Assembly: GCA_905220665.1 (NCBI GenBank)
Contig: CAJNAR010000145.1
Location: 682,001 to 746,000 of the forward strand
DNA: 64,000 nt
Source of the DNA: Albugo candida
Taxonomy: Eukaryota > Oomycota > Peronosporomycetes > Albuginales > Albuginaceae
Direction of reading: 5' to 3'
The translations under genes were made by a program, and so were the position numbers. Of the stretch, positions 47,676 through 60,210 are shown piece after piece. Under the pieces are notes generated by a model. It was given only the letters and a program-made list of their open reading frames with translations, was not told where the DNA came from and made no database searches. Each line of letters begins with the position of its first letter. Within the stretch, counting starts at the first letter, position 1.

Positions 47676-49016
47676 ATGAATGGTAGAGATACATATGATG
47701 TAAATGAGCTGGAGACTTTGGCATTTCGAAAAGGAGAGGTGGGAATACTCCGCTACTTCAAAGGTATGGTACCCGGAATGATCAGTTGATGGTCCTGACA
47801 TAAAGCGTCTTGGAAAGAATCGCCCATGCGAGCGCATTTGGCTATCAAAACACTCGCAAAACGCATTTGGATGGAAAATGGGGATGCCTCGAGACTGTAT
47901 CAATTAGAAATAGAAAGGATATCGGTTTATGCTCAAAGACTGTTTTGGAACGCGCTAGTTTTGTATAAACAGCAACTGCGTCAATCCTCACCAATTTTAC
48001 GAGCAATTGAAAAATTGGCTGAGGCGTATGTTGAGATTCCGTCAAAGGCGCATGGAAATGTTGACAATGTATGCGAATGGCTGGCGTACACAATGCTGCC
48101 AGGCTTACAAATTCAGGATCGCAAGGAGTTTGAAACTGAAATGAGTCGATACGTTGGTGTGTTTTCAGAGAGAACAAATGCGGCCATCAAGCGAGAAGAA
48201 GGGTTCAAAGGTACAGTTGACATGCAACGTAAGCGTCAAAAAGTTGAGACTGATGAGCAGCTGAAACCCACGGTGACACTCAGTGAGGATGTACTAAAGG
48301 CGGCTTTGGTATTGGAAAAAAAAGCTCCCAAAATCAGTGATCCAGGCTGGTGTAAAAGTGTCCTTGCGTTATTAGAAAGCACCATCAACCCAGCCAAGTC
48401 CACCCACGACGAAAGCGCGATTTTACTTTCCCAGCTTTCCAATCGCTTGCAGCTGTCATCACGTAGCAATGATGTAATTTGTACCATTTTGAATGCTATG
48501 ATCGAACAACGGTGGAATTCTCGCTATGTGGGCATCATTTTGGCCGAGATTGTGGTTCCAAAGCTGGAAATGGCTACCACATTGATCTCCCATAGTCTTT
48601 ATCAGGCCCTCTTGGCTGTCTCAAATGCATTTGTAGACAAGACCGTTCTGTTCTTGATCGTTCCTTTGATGCACACAAAGCGGAAGTTTGGATCATCCCA
48701 GGGCGAGATCATCTTGCGAGTTATCCGAAGAGGGATACCCGATAGCAAATTGGACGAGTTGATGAGCGCATTATTGACTGCCGATGAAAATCAACTACCA
48801 GTAATGGAAAATGAACATAAAGTCGCGGTGATCCAGCATATTCTGGATCGAGCTTTGGAATTAAAGACTACAACACTCTCCGACATTGTCTCACAATTTG
48901 ATAAAGTAACAAAACAATTTCCTCGAATGTGCACATCAATGCGATTTAATAGTTTGATTTTTCGCTTCATCAAAGTATATCCAGCAGAGGTATGTGATCA
49001 AATGATTTTGGACTGA
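47676..49016 (+). CDS. FANCE-like helical-repeat protein
   Basis: Two exons; a 42-nt intron (47764-47805) joins RYFKASWKESP, giving about 432 aa from ATG 47676. The protein is almost entirely helical. The C-terminal half (residues about 230-430) has the short helical repeats expected of the FANCE C-terminal domain: LSNRLQLSSRSNDVICTIL, RWNSRYVGIILAEIVVPKL, FLIVPLMHTKRKF, and the closing MRFNSLIFRFIKVYP. In animals and plants FANCE links the Fanconi core complex to FANCD2 in cross-link repair. A short basic stretch (QRKRQKVE, about residue 170) could be a nuclear signal. Sequence identity in this family is always low, so the call is tentative; another HEAT-type scaffold is possible. Confidence 0.55.
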
Positions 49017-49403
49017 AGACTGACGATTGGGTGCAGGCGTCGTCACATATTCTTAGACTACGAGCTATCAGTGCTCGATTAAACACTATAATGACGAAAT
49101 CCATCAATGGAGCCATCAAATCTTTATCGGACTAATTGAATGGATCGCGAGCAAGCACATGCAAGGGAATAACAGAAACGAGACAAGGAGAGTCTAATAA
49201 GATACGAGCTAACATTGTGAAAGCCATAAAACTCAGGGTGAATCGATGGAACGGACCAAATGTTGGTGGTATTTATATATCTTTAATTGCGGTCGTATCG
49301 CGTTCGGTGTAAATGAATTCGAACCGACACATTTTTTCCAAAAGGAGAAACTGCTTCATATACCTCATCAGCGTTGTATAATAGCGTAATTGAAGAGGGT
49401 GTC

Positions 49404-51118
49404 ATGACTGATCCAGATGTCCAGGTCGAGGCTCTGGTCTCTGAAACAAGTTTGGAGTATCAATTAGCATTTTTCTGCTCCCTATTTCTCATTCTTTTGA
49501 TGGTTGCAATCATCGGAAGTAATTATGTCACGCACATATTGCGTTGGCATTTTTTACCAGAGGCAGGGGCTACGATCGGTATTGGAATCATCGCAAGCAT
49601 TCTATGCCTACTAAAAAGTGGTTCTATTGCTACTTCTTTGATGGCGTTTGACCCCAATTTCTTCTTTGTTGGCTTACTCCCACCCATCATTTTCAATTCC
49701 GGATACACTATGAAACGAAGATATTTCTTCGAGAACATTACACCCATTTTGACGTACTCCATCTTGGGCACTTTAACGATGAGCCTTGTTACTGGCGTTC
49801 TCTTGTACAGTGTTGGTCGATTGGGATGGGTCACTAAACTATCGCTTGCAGAGAGTCTGACATTTGGGTCATTGATAAGCGCCACTGACACAGTGTCTAT
49901 CCTCGCGGTCTTCCAAGAACTACACGTGGATCCAAGACTTTTCTATATGGTATTTGGAGAGAGCTCTTTGAATGACGCAGTTGCCATTTGTTTATTTACG
50001 ACATTTTCAAAATTTATTGGCTACTCGTATTCCTTTACTCCGATGTTGTTCGCGATATTTGAGTTTGGTTTGGTATTTGTTGGATCGACACTGATTGGCG
50101 TCGCTTTTGGCATGCTTCCGGCGCTTTTATTCAAGTTTTCTAATCTCAAGTCATGCTTAATGCATGAAGTCGGCGTCTATGTCATGTTTGTTTATTTGCC
50201 ATTCACTATTGCTCAGATTTTGGAAATGTCGGGTGTTGTTGCCATTATATTTGCTGGTATAGCAATGAAGCATTACGCTTCGCCGAATTTATCAAAAGAA
50301 GCACAAGAAATGTATGGAATTTATATTTCACGGCATTCCTTAATGCGCCTGACTGTGTTTATAGTTGCGCACGCGTTTTCCAAACAATTGCGTATCTCGC
50401 AGAGACCGCTGTTTTTCTCAGTAAGTGAATTGTTCCTTTTTATCTTTCATCATTCATGACGGAATTGTGCGTTTAGATTTGGGTTTATCGGTCTTTGCAC
50501 TGCAAAACGGATACAATATCATTTTTATCACATTCACTGCATTATTTTGCTTGATAGCTCGAGCGTGTAATGTGTATCCACTGACAGCACTTTTGAACAA
50601 GCGAAAAGGAGTAGCAGAGATTACTCGGAATCAGCAACACATGATTTGGTATAGTGGGCTACGAGGTGCAGTTGCGTTCGCATTGGCAAAGTCCTTCCCC
50701 GGGGAAAAACGAAATGAGATCATCGCTACGACCATGATCATTATCTTATTATCTATATTCGTGATGGGAGGAGGAACCGTATCGATGCTCAACTTTTTGA
50801 AGATTCCCCGCTTGACGGTACGATAGCTTTCCAACGACGTGGATATTGCTTTTAATGTATTGGAATGTGTAGCCCGAAGAGGAATTAGCATTGGACCAAA
50901 CTGTGAAGCCTTACCAAAACATGCGCTTACTCCAATTCGATAACAAATATCTCATTCCCTTTGTGACGAATTTATGTGAATCAGCTGACGGAACAAAAGG
51001 AAATGCAGTACAAAAGCACGGTCGAAGTAAGAGCTTCGCAAGTGAGAAAAACGATATCGACAACGGGGAAGAAGACGATGTTATTGAGATTGTGAAGCGT
51101 GAAGTTCGATTTAGCTGA
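49404..51118 (+). CDS. Na+/H+ exchanger (NHE/SLC9, CPA1 family)
   Basis: An antiporter that swaps Na+ (or K+) for H+. Four exons join in frame: introns 50312-50364 (53 nt), 50421-50476 (56 nt) and 50818-50872 (55 nt). The start is ATG 49404. Family motifs: FFVGLLPPIIFNSGYTMKR (amiloride-region FF-x-LLPPII), FGSLISATDTVSILAVF (TD in the unwound helix), GESSLNDAVAICLF (the ND ion-binding pair), then across the joins ARVFQTIAYLAETAVFLNLG and YSGLRGAVAFALAKSF. The C-terminal tail begins FDNKYLIPFVTN, as in intracellular NHEs, followed by a short acidic cytoplasmic end. The wording fits endomembrane NHE6-9/NHX5-like members. About 12 hydrophobic segments are visible. Confidence 0.94.
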
Positions 51119-51221
51119 TGTGTAGACTCTTTGTAAGGAAGGAGACGACGTGAATTTTATCGTACCCCTCTGTCTACATTGCTTGTTCTGACGTCTAGGA
51201 GTAGAATATATCTTGTCAAGG

Positions 51222-51335
51222 ATGCGATTTACCATGCAAAGCGCCTTCGTGATAGCTATCTGTTTCTCATTTGCAAGCCTGACACATGGTGAATTCACGA
51301 CTGGAATCATTATAGCAAAAAATAGGTATTGCTAG
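51222..51335 (+). pseudogene. Signal-peptide ORF relic (37 aa)
   Basis: ATG 51222 opens MRFTMQSAFVIAICFSFASL, a textbook secretion signal with a likely cleavage after THG (residue 23), then a stop at 51333-51335. A GT near 51327 could be a splice donor to a later exon. It is either the first exon of a secreted-protein gene or a relic of one. Confidence 0.35.
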
Positions 51336-52675
51336 GCCTAGACATTCTTCATGAAGAGGAAATATCATGACTAGATCAGAGAGTAGTGAATATTCCACTT
51401 GAAAATCGCTCTTTCTTGAAAGATCTTCGATGTGATCGTCCCATTCTTTCTCAAGTGCTCAATACGACAGCTTACAATCGATAGCTAAATGGCAGTCACG
51501 CCGTGCTGTGCCAACTGTGCAGTTACTTTACGGTGCAGCAAAATACGAATAGTGTGCCTTTCTCTATCGTTCGCGATCTCAGAATACGCGAATCTCTTTG
51601 AAACAATCGAAGAAAAAATGCAATAAGCATAATTGCAGCATCTGTGAGATTCACCGCTCTTTCCATTAACATAACGCTGCAAGAACACAATTATTAGCTT
51701 ATGCACTAGCTTCGAAGCTCACATACATGAATCGAATTCAGTTGTAGAGATCGTGGCGATGCACGGCTACCGCTGATTTTATCATTAAGAGCAATGAATA
51801 GATATTCGAGGCTGTTAGAGGAAATATCTGAAGGTAACTAGTCATTGCGCCAGAATTGTATCAGCTTGTGTGCTATGGCGCAGATTGAGAAGTTAGACAA
51901 CGCGCGTTTGGAGGAAGGTGCTCAAGATTGCGCCGATCGCGCATCTCACTGTCTTATGAACAAGCAATTTATCTCTAGTAAGGAGGGAGACTGAGAAGGA
52001 AAACTGTCTGATCAGCTTGAGTTGAATCCTCAACTGCGGTGCTTTGATTAAGGAGCGCGTCGACTAATTGTGATTGAAGAACAAGCTTCAGCTTTGTGGC
52101 CGAGCACAGCTCTTATTTCTGACTATTCTTCTATTATGTTAAGGTACTTGACTACGTGAGTAAAACGGATTTGCTGAATAGATGTATTTCATTCTGCATG
52201 CCGCACATGTTGGTCATGAGATCACAGTTAGGCTTTCTACCTGTAGCTTGATGCCTTAATGATATTTTCTGTGACAGTCCGAGATTGTGGCCAAGAAGTC
52301 TTTATCCTGATCTAGATGATTGGATTCAGAGAGGTTTGCTTCACATCTTTGTAAAATATGCATTCCTGGAATGCTGAGGTTGTAATCGACGAAGGTGATG
52401 GTGATCATGAGTTACAAATAGCATGTTCGCGTTTTAAGAGACTCATAAGTTGGTAGTTTTGGAGTAGTACGCTTTCGCAGCAACTAATACCGCTGTTCAA
52501 TATTTTACTGACATTTACAAAGTTTTGAATGCTACTCAAATGTTTGGTATACTTACTCCGTACAAACATCCGCATGCGTGAAGAGCGAGAAAGAGGCTTT
52601 CTCTACACCATAATCGTACACTTTGAGCATACAAATTCTGGTTATAGAAGAACATAGACCTTAGTTTTATAAGAG

Positions 52676-53143
52676 ATTGCGTTTGCTTTGCTACTTTTCA
52701 TTCTCATCGTTAAGCTTGATACAACTCTGTGTCAAAACGAGGCCGCATTACTGACACAAAACAGATCTGCTCTCATTCTGCTCTCTACTAGCGTATACTT
52801 GCCTCATGCTAATCATCCATCCCTGATAGAATTTAGAACGGGTAAAAACACAGGTCAGCAGATAAATTGCACCCCGCCTCCTTGGTGAATTCATGGCTAT
52901 GCTGAAAACGTCAATGCCAGTGATCTCCTGCTGGCAGAGGTCAATTCCCGCAATTTGCTTTGTGACTGGTATAAGATATTTCGACATTGTGTACACGTTT
53001 TCTCCGTTCCTATACTCCTTATTTTCTTTACTTGTAAGACAACAAGTAGCGACTTGCAAGTGAATGAAAGCGGCTCAGAGCTTAATCGATCTGCGAGCAT
53101 CTTGAAATCGCAGATGGAGTGTCGGAGGTTCTGCCAGCAGTAA
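52676..53143 (+). pseudogene. Hydrophobic-start ORF with one in-frame stop
   Basis: One frame is open from 52676 to the stop at 53141-53143 apart from a single TGA at 52886-52888, about 155 codons. It begins EIAFALLLFILIVKL, signal-peptide-like, followed by LCQNEAALLT, but has no ATG in this frame. A GT at 52841-52842 and an AG near 52920 could instead splice out the stop region. The product is not recognised; possibly a decayed secreted protein. Confidence 0.3.
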
Positions 53144-54935
53144 CATAATTCGCCGGGTCCGTCCTGTGATACTAAATCTAGCTTGAAAAAGTTGATATCT
53201 AGCCGGGTCTCGCATGATGCTATCTATATCCATGGCATTTACTTGAAGCGTTCTTTCTACATTCGTGGGCGTGAATCAGTCAGCAGTAGACAGTAGTATA
53301 CTTTGTACCATGTCAACTAGAACGACAGTCTCAGAACTCGAGCCGAAAGAGGCGATCTGAAAATTAGGTACGTGTCTCTCGATTAGCACTCAAGCTCATA
53401 CTAACCTCGCGAAGATCCTCAGATTCTCTTGCTGTAATTGATAAGTGATGTTGCGACAGCAGAACCATTATCATTTTTGGAGAATCCTTGCTCACTCTAT
53501 GCACAGTTGTCATCGCAGAAAATGTGCTTTTTAGTATTTAGGTACTGCTATTTCCGAGACTAAACTGCCTAATACTATATCCAACGTCAGAGTCTATTGC
53601 ATATATGTGATGGTGTACTACGATTGCACAGCTACATCTCCCTCTATCTTGGGGATATCACACCGACGCTCATCTTGCGTACAGCTATTCTATAAAGAAC
53701 AATAAGATGTAAATATTCAGAATGTATCGAAATTCTCAGTGTATGTCATCAAGTGGATAACTACAACCGTATTGATCACAGACACACCTCAGATGTGTCA
53801 ATATAATAACAATGCGACTGAGAGGATGATCAAGCTGTATTCGGTACTCAGCTATTGGCCTATTCAGGTTGTGCATACTACTTTCTCCTCAATGCCGAAA
53901 TGCCGAAGAACAAGACACTGAGCTTGCAAGAATATATGTATTGACGACCAATAATTAGTATCGAGTGGACGATCCTCTACTGCCTTATCAACCACAGTAT
54001 TCTCAAAGCAATATATGAAGCTGAGAATTAATCGTTGGTGCAATCGAAAACGGTACGTCATCGCGCTGGACCTTTGAAGTAGTTCGCAATACAATTTATA
54101 CAACAAGTAAGTTCTATCAACTCCTTTTGAATGGAAATGCCGGAGTATTGGGAAACACAAGAACAAGAGCGACGTGCTGACTCACAAAGTGAGGGAAATA
54201 TTTGAACAACATTACCTGCGTGATGTAAATCCGTACGAAGTTGTGTTCATGCTTTGACACAGAAGGCAAAAGAAATTTTCACACAGACTTGACAATGTGC
54301 GTGCACCGAATGATTATAGGTATGCATCTAACATTGTCGAGCAAAGTACAAGCCGGTTATCCGTGAAATTCTGACAATGAGCTAGATTTATCGCCAGTAT
54401 GAGATTTCCGTGAATATATTTTACTCTGTCAGGGAAACACACACAAGACAGAGAATAGCACTAAGACTTGAATGAAAATTATAGAATGAACTCACAAGGA
54501 GTTGAGATACGACGCATATATTCCAGTGTGTACACCAGCTAAGCTAATCAGATGTAACTTGGGATCTGCGAGTTTGAAGAAAGCAGACCGATCAATGACT
54601 TGCGGTGAACCTTCAGCTATTTCCTTTTAAGAAATGATCACCTGATTTCAATTAGTTTTAGCAATCCTTCAGTTCATGGCGTTGTCAATTCGGAGAGTAG
54701 TGGATCTCTGTATAATAAAGATAACAGGAATGAATAACAAATCTGCGCGTTTATGGGTTGTTGTAACCGAAAGGCGAAAAGGTAAAAAATGGAAGTTTGC
54801 CGTGAGATTTGGATGATCATTGAAAAGAACTGATAGATTGGACAACAAGAATGCACTAGATTACATTCGACGTACTAAAACTTGTGAATCAAGACGTCGT
54901 CTTCTACCTCAGATCGAGCAATACCACAGAGATAT

Positions 54936-56349
54936 TTAGTCTACTGCCGAATACTTCTTGATCAAAGCATGTAACGATTCACCAAAGCTTTCCAGTGAGA
55001 AGTTGTCTTCTACTCTTTTCCTTCCGTTTTGTCCCATTGTCTGCACCTCTTTCCGATTACTAGGATCGCAAATAAACGCCATCGAATTTGCAAACGCTTC
55101 AGGCGTGCTGTCGCATAAAAATCCAGTAACCTTATCGCGAATTGTTTCCAATGGACCTCCATTATTGACAGCGATGACAGGAGTCCCACAAGCCATTGCC
55201 TCAACTGGAACAATTCCAAAGTGTTCGTAGCTCGGAGTATAAAGTACAGCCCGACATGTTGACAGCAGCCTGATTTTATCGTTGTTTGACACGGAAGTCA
55301 TGAATTCAACATGCTCTCCCAGCGCATGCGTCACAATCTCTTGCCTCAGCTCGGATAGATGCTCAATATTTTCCTGATTTAGAGGATCGTATCCTCCAGC
55401 GATGATGAGTTTTACAAGCTTGAATGACTCGGGCTGTAGCTTGTTGCGAAGACATACTAGCGCTTTGATGGCCACTACGAGATTTTTTTTCCGTTCAAAT
55501 CGATTCAAGGACACAAATTCAAGTGCGTTAATATTCGATGTGAGCGTTTTCGCCTTTTCATACGACTTCAAATCAACCGGAGGGTACAAAATCTCCAAGT
55601 GACGGTTTTGAAGGCGTCTGAAGGTTTCCTTGAACACAGACTTTGTGTACCCGCTGTTTACTGCGAGAATATCTGAGCATACTGCACATAAATGAATCAG
55701 TGAAAGTAGCGTTTAATGGAGTGTAAGATTCCTTACTTGTTGTTACTTCCTCGATGAAATCTAGCGGGAGACGATAGAAACGTTTCAGTAAGCTTTTCTC
55801 ACCGAGTTTGACAAGCAATTGGTCAGGATAGTGCCCGTAAAATAAGACCGGGAGGTCGAGATATCGTAAGAATGGAATTGGTACTGATATCTGATCGACT
55901 ATATAGACATGAATTTCACGATGAAATCCTCGAGCAAAAATCACCAGTGACACATAAAGAACACGGAGGATAGCACAAGCAGCATAAAATCTTCCACCCA
56001 GTATTGTTCGTGGTAGCCAGTCACCATAGACATGCACACAATCCGCCAGTGGTCCTTCTCCACGAGTTTCTTCAAAGCAGTGTGACTTATCATGATGTGA
56101 AGTGAATATACTGACGCGACAGCCATTTTTCTGTAAGGAAATAGCTGCGTTCACAATGAGATTTTCGGCTCCGCCAATGCCAAAATCTGGATGCAGAAAA
56201 CCAACATGTAGTTCCCGAATTTTCTTCTTATATTTTGGCACTCGAACAAACTTTTTGTACAATCCGATGACAAATGCCCGAACAACTAGTGTAATGAAGA
56301 GAAGACTCAAAAGAGCCAATGCGGCAAAAGATGATAAGAGAAATGGCAT
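54936..56349 (-). CDS. ALG2: Alpha-1,3/1,6-mannosyltransferase ALG2
   Basis: Adds the second and third mannoses to the dolichol-linked oligosaccharide on the cytosolic face of the ER, an early step of N-glycosylation. Two exons joined by a 55-nt intron (55682-55736; junction VTTICSDILAVNSGYT) give about 475 aa from ATG 56349. Residues 1-35 form an N-terminal membrane anchor (SSFAALALLSLLFITLVVRA). Next are ELHVGFLHPDFGIGGAENLI (the donor-side glycine loop), ARGFHREIHVYIVDQISVPI and VLFYGHYPDQLL. The GT-B C-terminal half has SLNRFERKKNLVVAI and the family-4 signature YEHFGIVPVEAMACGTPVIA followed by NNGGPLETI (conserved Glu pair). All expected regions are present. Confidence 0.96.
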
Positions 56350-56775
56350 AATGAGCGGGTGGCGTGAGAAGACCGCTTTATGTCCAATCGCTTGCACAGC
56401 CTCCCTTTATATCGCCAACGAAATCTCGACTTATGCCCCACGCTCTCGGATTCTTCAGAGCGCTACGTGCTCTACAGTCTAATGACATTGCAATCAACTC
56501 CTCGATATAACTCATGCGCACAAGCGGATGTGTGCATTTGCACTTGTGAAATGCAAGCGTTAAAATGACATATACACCGCTGTATTGCATGATTGGAAGA
56601 AGATCCGAAAGGCGGAATAGATAGGATGAAAACGTCAATATCACAAGTGGTGATATATTTCTGATTGAGCACTTGCACATGATGACTGATGTGTCTTACT
56701 CGGCAGAAACCGTTGTTCCACTACAGATTTTGATATACTTGAAAACTTCGTAGGGACGAACGCTCACTGGTTGTG

Positions 56776-57836
56776 CTAGCCCGATGTTTGTGATTGCGCG
56801 TTGAAGTCAGTTCCGTTTGATTCTGCATGACCACACATATCGCCATACATGGCTTGATTTGGATCTCTTTCCTTTTTGTGCTGTACTTTGAGTCTTTTGC
56901 GCCCTACTTGGAACCCGTTCATTCCTTTGATCGCAGCATCAGCAGATGGAGGGTTGTCGTAGCTAACGAATCCTGTCATGTTCATGTGAAAAGAAACCCA
57001 AACTGTAACAAAAAGCATGTACCACGTACCAAATCCACGACTTCGACCTGTTTCTTTTTCGACCATAATGCGTGCGCTGATCACGTTCCCATAAGTCGCG
57101 AAATAGTTGAACAAATCTTGGTTCGTCATATCATTTGGAATATGAAAAACAAACAAATTGCATCCAGGAGGTCCTAATACCACATACTCGTATGATGAGC
57201 ATGAAAGCACGCAAAAATTGTCTTGGTTCCCACCTTGACCGCTTTCGGTTGTTTGGATGGGTGGTCCCGGCCCTGCGATTTGAGGAGCAAAACCTATCAA
57301 AGCTTTGTGAGAATCCGAGCATGTGCCAGCGTCATATACCGTAATGCTGAGGGAATGAGTACATGTAGGCAGCTGCCCCATACGGCGCCGGATATGCGAT
57401 AGACTGCGCATAGTGGGGAGGAAACCCGTACGCTATAGGTCATAGTTATTGATGAGAATCTTCTTTGAAACCGATACTAGCGACGATACCTTGTCCAGCA
57501 GGAGCGATATGCTGCTGTTGATTCTGTTGAAAAGCGTTTTGGCCAGCAAAGTTTGGTTGTTGGAAAGCATTTTCCATTTGTGATTGCTCATTTTCTTGTG
57601 AGGAAGATAATGTTGCAGGACTAGCACACCGCTCTTGAATCTAATTGAATCGCTTTAAACCAATTGTGTGAAACTTACCGTTCCCAAGTGGACTCCCCTG
57701 TGACACTATTGTAGTAGTATTTACGACCATTTGGTGCATCGTGTTCCGACCATTGCGAAATCTCTGAGGTATTTGCCGGAGAAGATGGACCGCTTTCGGC
57801 ATCAACATGCTCTGTAGAACCACTTAATTCAGCCAT
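56776..57836 (-). CDS. WW-domain plus CELF/Bruno-type RRM RNA-binding protein
   Basis: Six exons with introns 57621-57678 (58 nt), 57433-57489 (57), 57294-57339 (46), 57174-57233 (60) and 56973-57029 (57) give about 250 aa from ATG 57836. Residues about 25-53 form a WW domain (SQWSEHDAPNGRKYYYN then TGESTWERP). A Gln/Asn- and Pro/Tyr-rich linker follows (QQNQQQHIAPAGQ, PPHYAQSIAYPAPYG). One RRM is at about residues 140-220, closely like the third RRM of CELF proteins: GPPGCNLFVFHIPNDM, GNVISARIMVEKETGRSRGF (RNP1 spans the last intron), FVSYDNPPSADAAIKGMNGF and VGRKRLKVQHKKER. CELF proteins control splicing, decay and translation. Here a WW replaces RRM1 and RRM2. Confidence 0.9.
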
Positions 57837-57986
57837 GAACAACAAAAGTTTTCCGTGTCAGTTCAAATCGAGACACTTTGTCGTGTACTTTATGGACGTA
57901 ACGAGTAATGAATTTGTTGTTAGGGTCACAGTTTATAAAATGAATTCTTTAGCAGGAACACACCACGCAAAAATGTAATATAAGCA

Positions 57987-58411
57987 ATGAAAAATATTAG
58001 GACGCACAAATGCAAAGTGGAAACTCAAACGCAAATCGGGAACCAAATTGTTCCAATCTTGCCACGAAAATATCGACTTTTTCTCAGTATACTTGAACCA
58101 GACCGAGTCGAGGAGAATGACATTAAAGTACGCATTAGGTTCGTAACGGATAAGTACGAGATGGATACTGTAGCTCGGATCCAGATAGAATGATGAATGC
58201 AAATAATAGATCGAAGTAGAAGAGTTTCACGAGCACCTGATAATTTATTTTTCACAGCTTGAGCAAGAGAGGATGATAGACAAGATGCATCCAGGACAGC
58301 TATTTAGTAGGCAAGTCTTGCGTGCGATAGGCGTCGCTACTTCGAAGGTCCTTCACTACACATCCTCTCCGGCGGTACCCAGCGCTTTTGAAAGTGGGAT
58401 GGCGAAGTAAT
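57987..58411 (+). CDS. Candidate two-exon gene of unknown function
   Basis: ATG 57987 opens a frame reading IVPILPRKYRLFLSILEPD and EENDIK. A GT there (about 58130) and an AG near 58208 or 58258 would lead to a second open stretch (FHEHLIIYFSQLEQERMID, HPGQLFSRQVLRAIG) ending with TAA near 58410. Without splicing the first frame stops at 58191-58193. Composition looks protein-like, but there is no motif I recognise, and the splice choice is ambiguous. Confidence 0.3.
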
Positions 58412-60210
58412 AAAATTCGAAAAACGTAGTGTGATAGATATTCGCCGTAGAAAATTCCATTCTAATGCCGGAATACTGCTTATTGACGAGGTGATGCTGT
58501 AAATGGTTGGGGAGAGATTTTATTGCATGATTTGAAGAATTGGCGGTAGAGGTTTAGATTTCAGTAATGAGAAAGACCCCAACAATATGCGTGCGTAGAG
58601 AAAGCGTAATCAGTCGATAACTTGCATGTATTCTGCGTATCGTTATTGAGATGAGTTGTAAAACGCCGCGGAAGGTTTTTCCGATAAGCCGTTGAGTTGA
58701 AAGGAACTCATCCTCGTTTAGGAATGTGGAAAACGACAGGTGCAAGCAATTTGATGAGGTAAAACGCACTCTCCGTAGGATAGAGGTTTGTATGAAAACT
58801 ACAGGGCGAACAGATACCCCTACAATATTAAGCCCACAGGGACTCATGCTGTTCAATAGCAAAGACGCCTACGCCTTGCCGTTTCCTTCTTCACATATGT
58901 AAAGTCGCACTGTGAAACCAATCGCTGAAGAGTCAGTGTGATGAAAAAGCTCCATAAGCAGAGATTCGATGGGTCTATAAATTGATACAGGGTAGTACGA
59001 ATTCATGGTTGTACAATTTTGTATTAAAGCGCTGAAAGAGCAGCTGAAACAAAATTTGTTCTAACGAGTAGAGCGTAATAGATATTACTGAGATCAATCC
59101 TGGCGCCGGAGGTTGAAGAAGATGCATGCAAACAACACTAACAAGATTGAATTTGCAAAGGAATATAAAAAATGCTGGTGCTGCTGCGCGCATTTACAAG
59201 ACCATACATGGCCAAAACAATAGTAGCCCGAAAGCAGATCAATCAAGCGCTTACTTGTCTGTCGCGATGAATGCATCCTCGATGATCTTTTAGTCGATTT
59301 TGCAGATGCTGTAGCGACCCAGAAAAGCAAAGCACTCGTTTTCGCAAGCGCAACCGAACAGTAGTCGTCGTACATTTATTGGGAGAACTCTTTTGCTACC
59401 GACATATCCATCAAATGCAAGAAGATCAATGCGAATCATCAAGAATGCGATTTCTGGCATTGAACCTGTACAAACCAGCAGGAGAGCAGAGAGTGATCTC
59501 ATGCAAAGCGAAACCAATGCAGAAGACGCGACCATTATAGGGTCCTGGAATTCACAGCGTTTACTTTTTCCGTTAAAAGGAGTCGGTGTATGGTAGCAGT
59601 GGACAATCAAGACTAGTCATACAACTGTCGGACCTGAGGTGATCAACTGCAACATAAGATTTGCCAAATTGTACACGGATGACAAGCTGCTTATCGCCTT
59701 AACGATCTTGGAACACTTTACCGACGATCGTTCCAACTGATGATACTACTTTTCACCGATTTGATTGGCAAAGGCTTGGTGCTGAGCATAGAAGGTGTAG
59801 GTACGTCTTGTCGGACGTGCACTCGTAAATATAAATCTGACCATGAGCGATAAAGTTTCCACTTGATCCAATGCTCTCATTTATTATTACCGGGTGCCGC
59901 CATCGTATATAAATTGAGCAATGATTCGACGTCATTAGCATACGAGGAATAGTTGAGCTGAAGCTAGTCATTTATCCATCGCAAAAGTAATCTTGTCCAC
60001 ACAGTGTGCTGTGCATAAGATTCTCATTAAATCGCTAAAGAGGGTGACTCATGGTGATCAATGTACTGATACATGAAGCCGCCGTGACTTGCTACCGTAT
60101 TCAACAAAAACATCATTTCTCCACATAATAAATTGCTTAATTGTCGTAAAGTTTGCATTTGCTGAACGCTAACTGTGATCACTTATCGATTTCAAATCAA
60201 AATAATTTCG
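58412..60210. other. Gene-poor interval
   Basis: There are short open stretches only. A few look protein-like (DLLVDFADAVATQKSKALV near 59285; RFAKLYTDDKLLIALTILEH near 59660) but they are broken by stops. No family or RNA gene was recognised. Confidence 0.45.

Larger units (their letters stand above)
51119..54935. other. 3.8-kb region without an intact gene
   Basis: This is a gap between NHE and ALG2. It holds many short open stretches in the + direction, broken by stops, and two hydrophobic starts listed separately (51222 and 52676). An open stretch near 51890-51990 (AMAQIEKLDNARLEEGAQ) looks protein-like. No transposase, reverse transcriptase, tRNA or long repeat was recognised. It may be one or more decayed host genes. 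Confidence 0.5.

Noticed and set aside
53864..54166. 100-codon minus-strand frame in the 51-55 kb gap
   Set aside because: No motif, no upstream or downstream joining exon, and composition typical of a chance frame.
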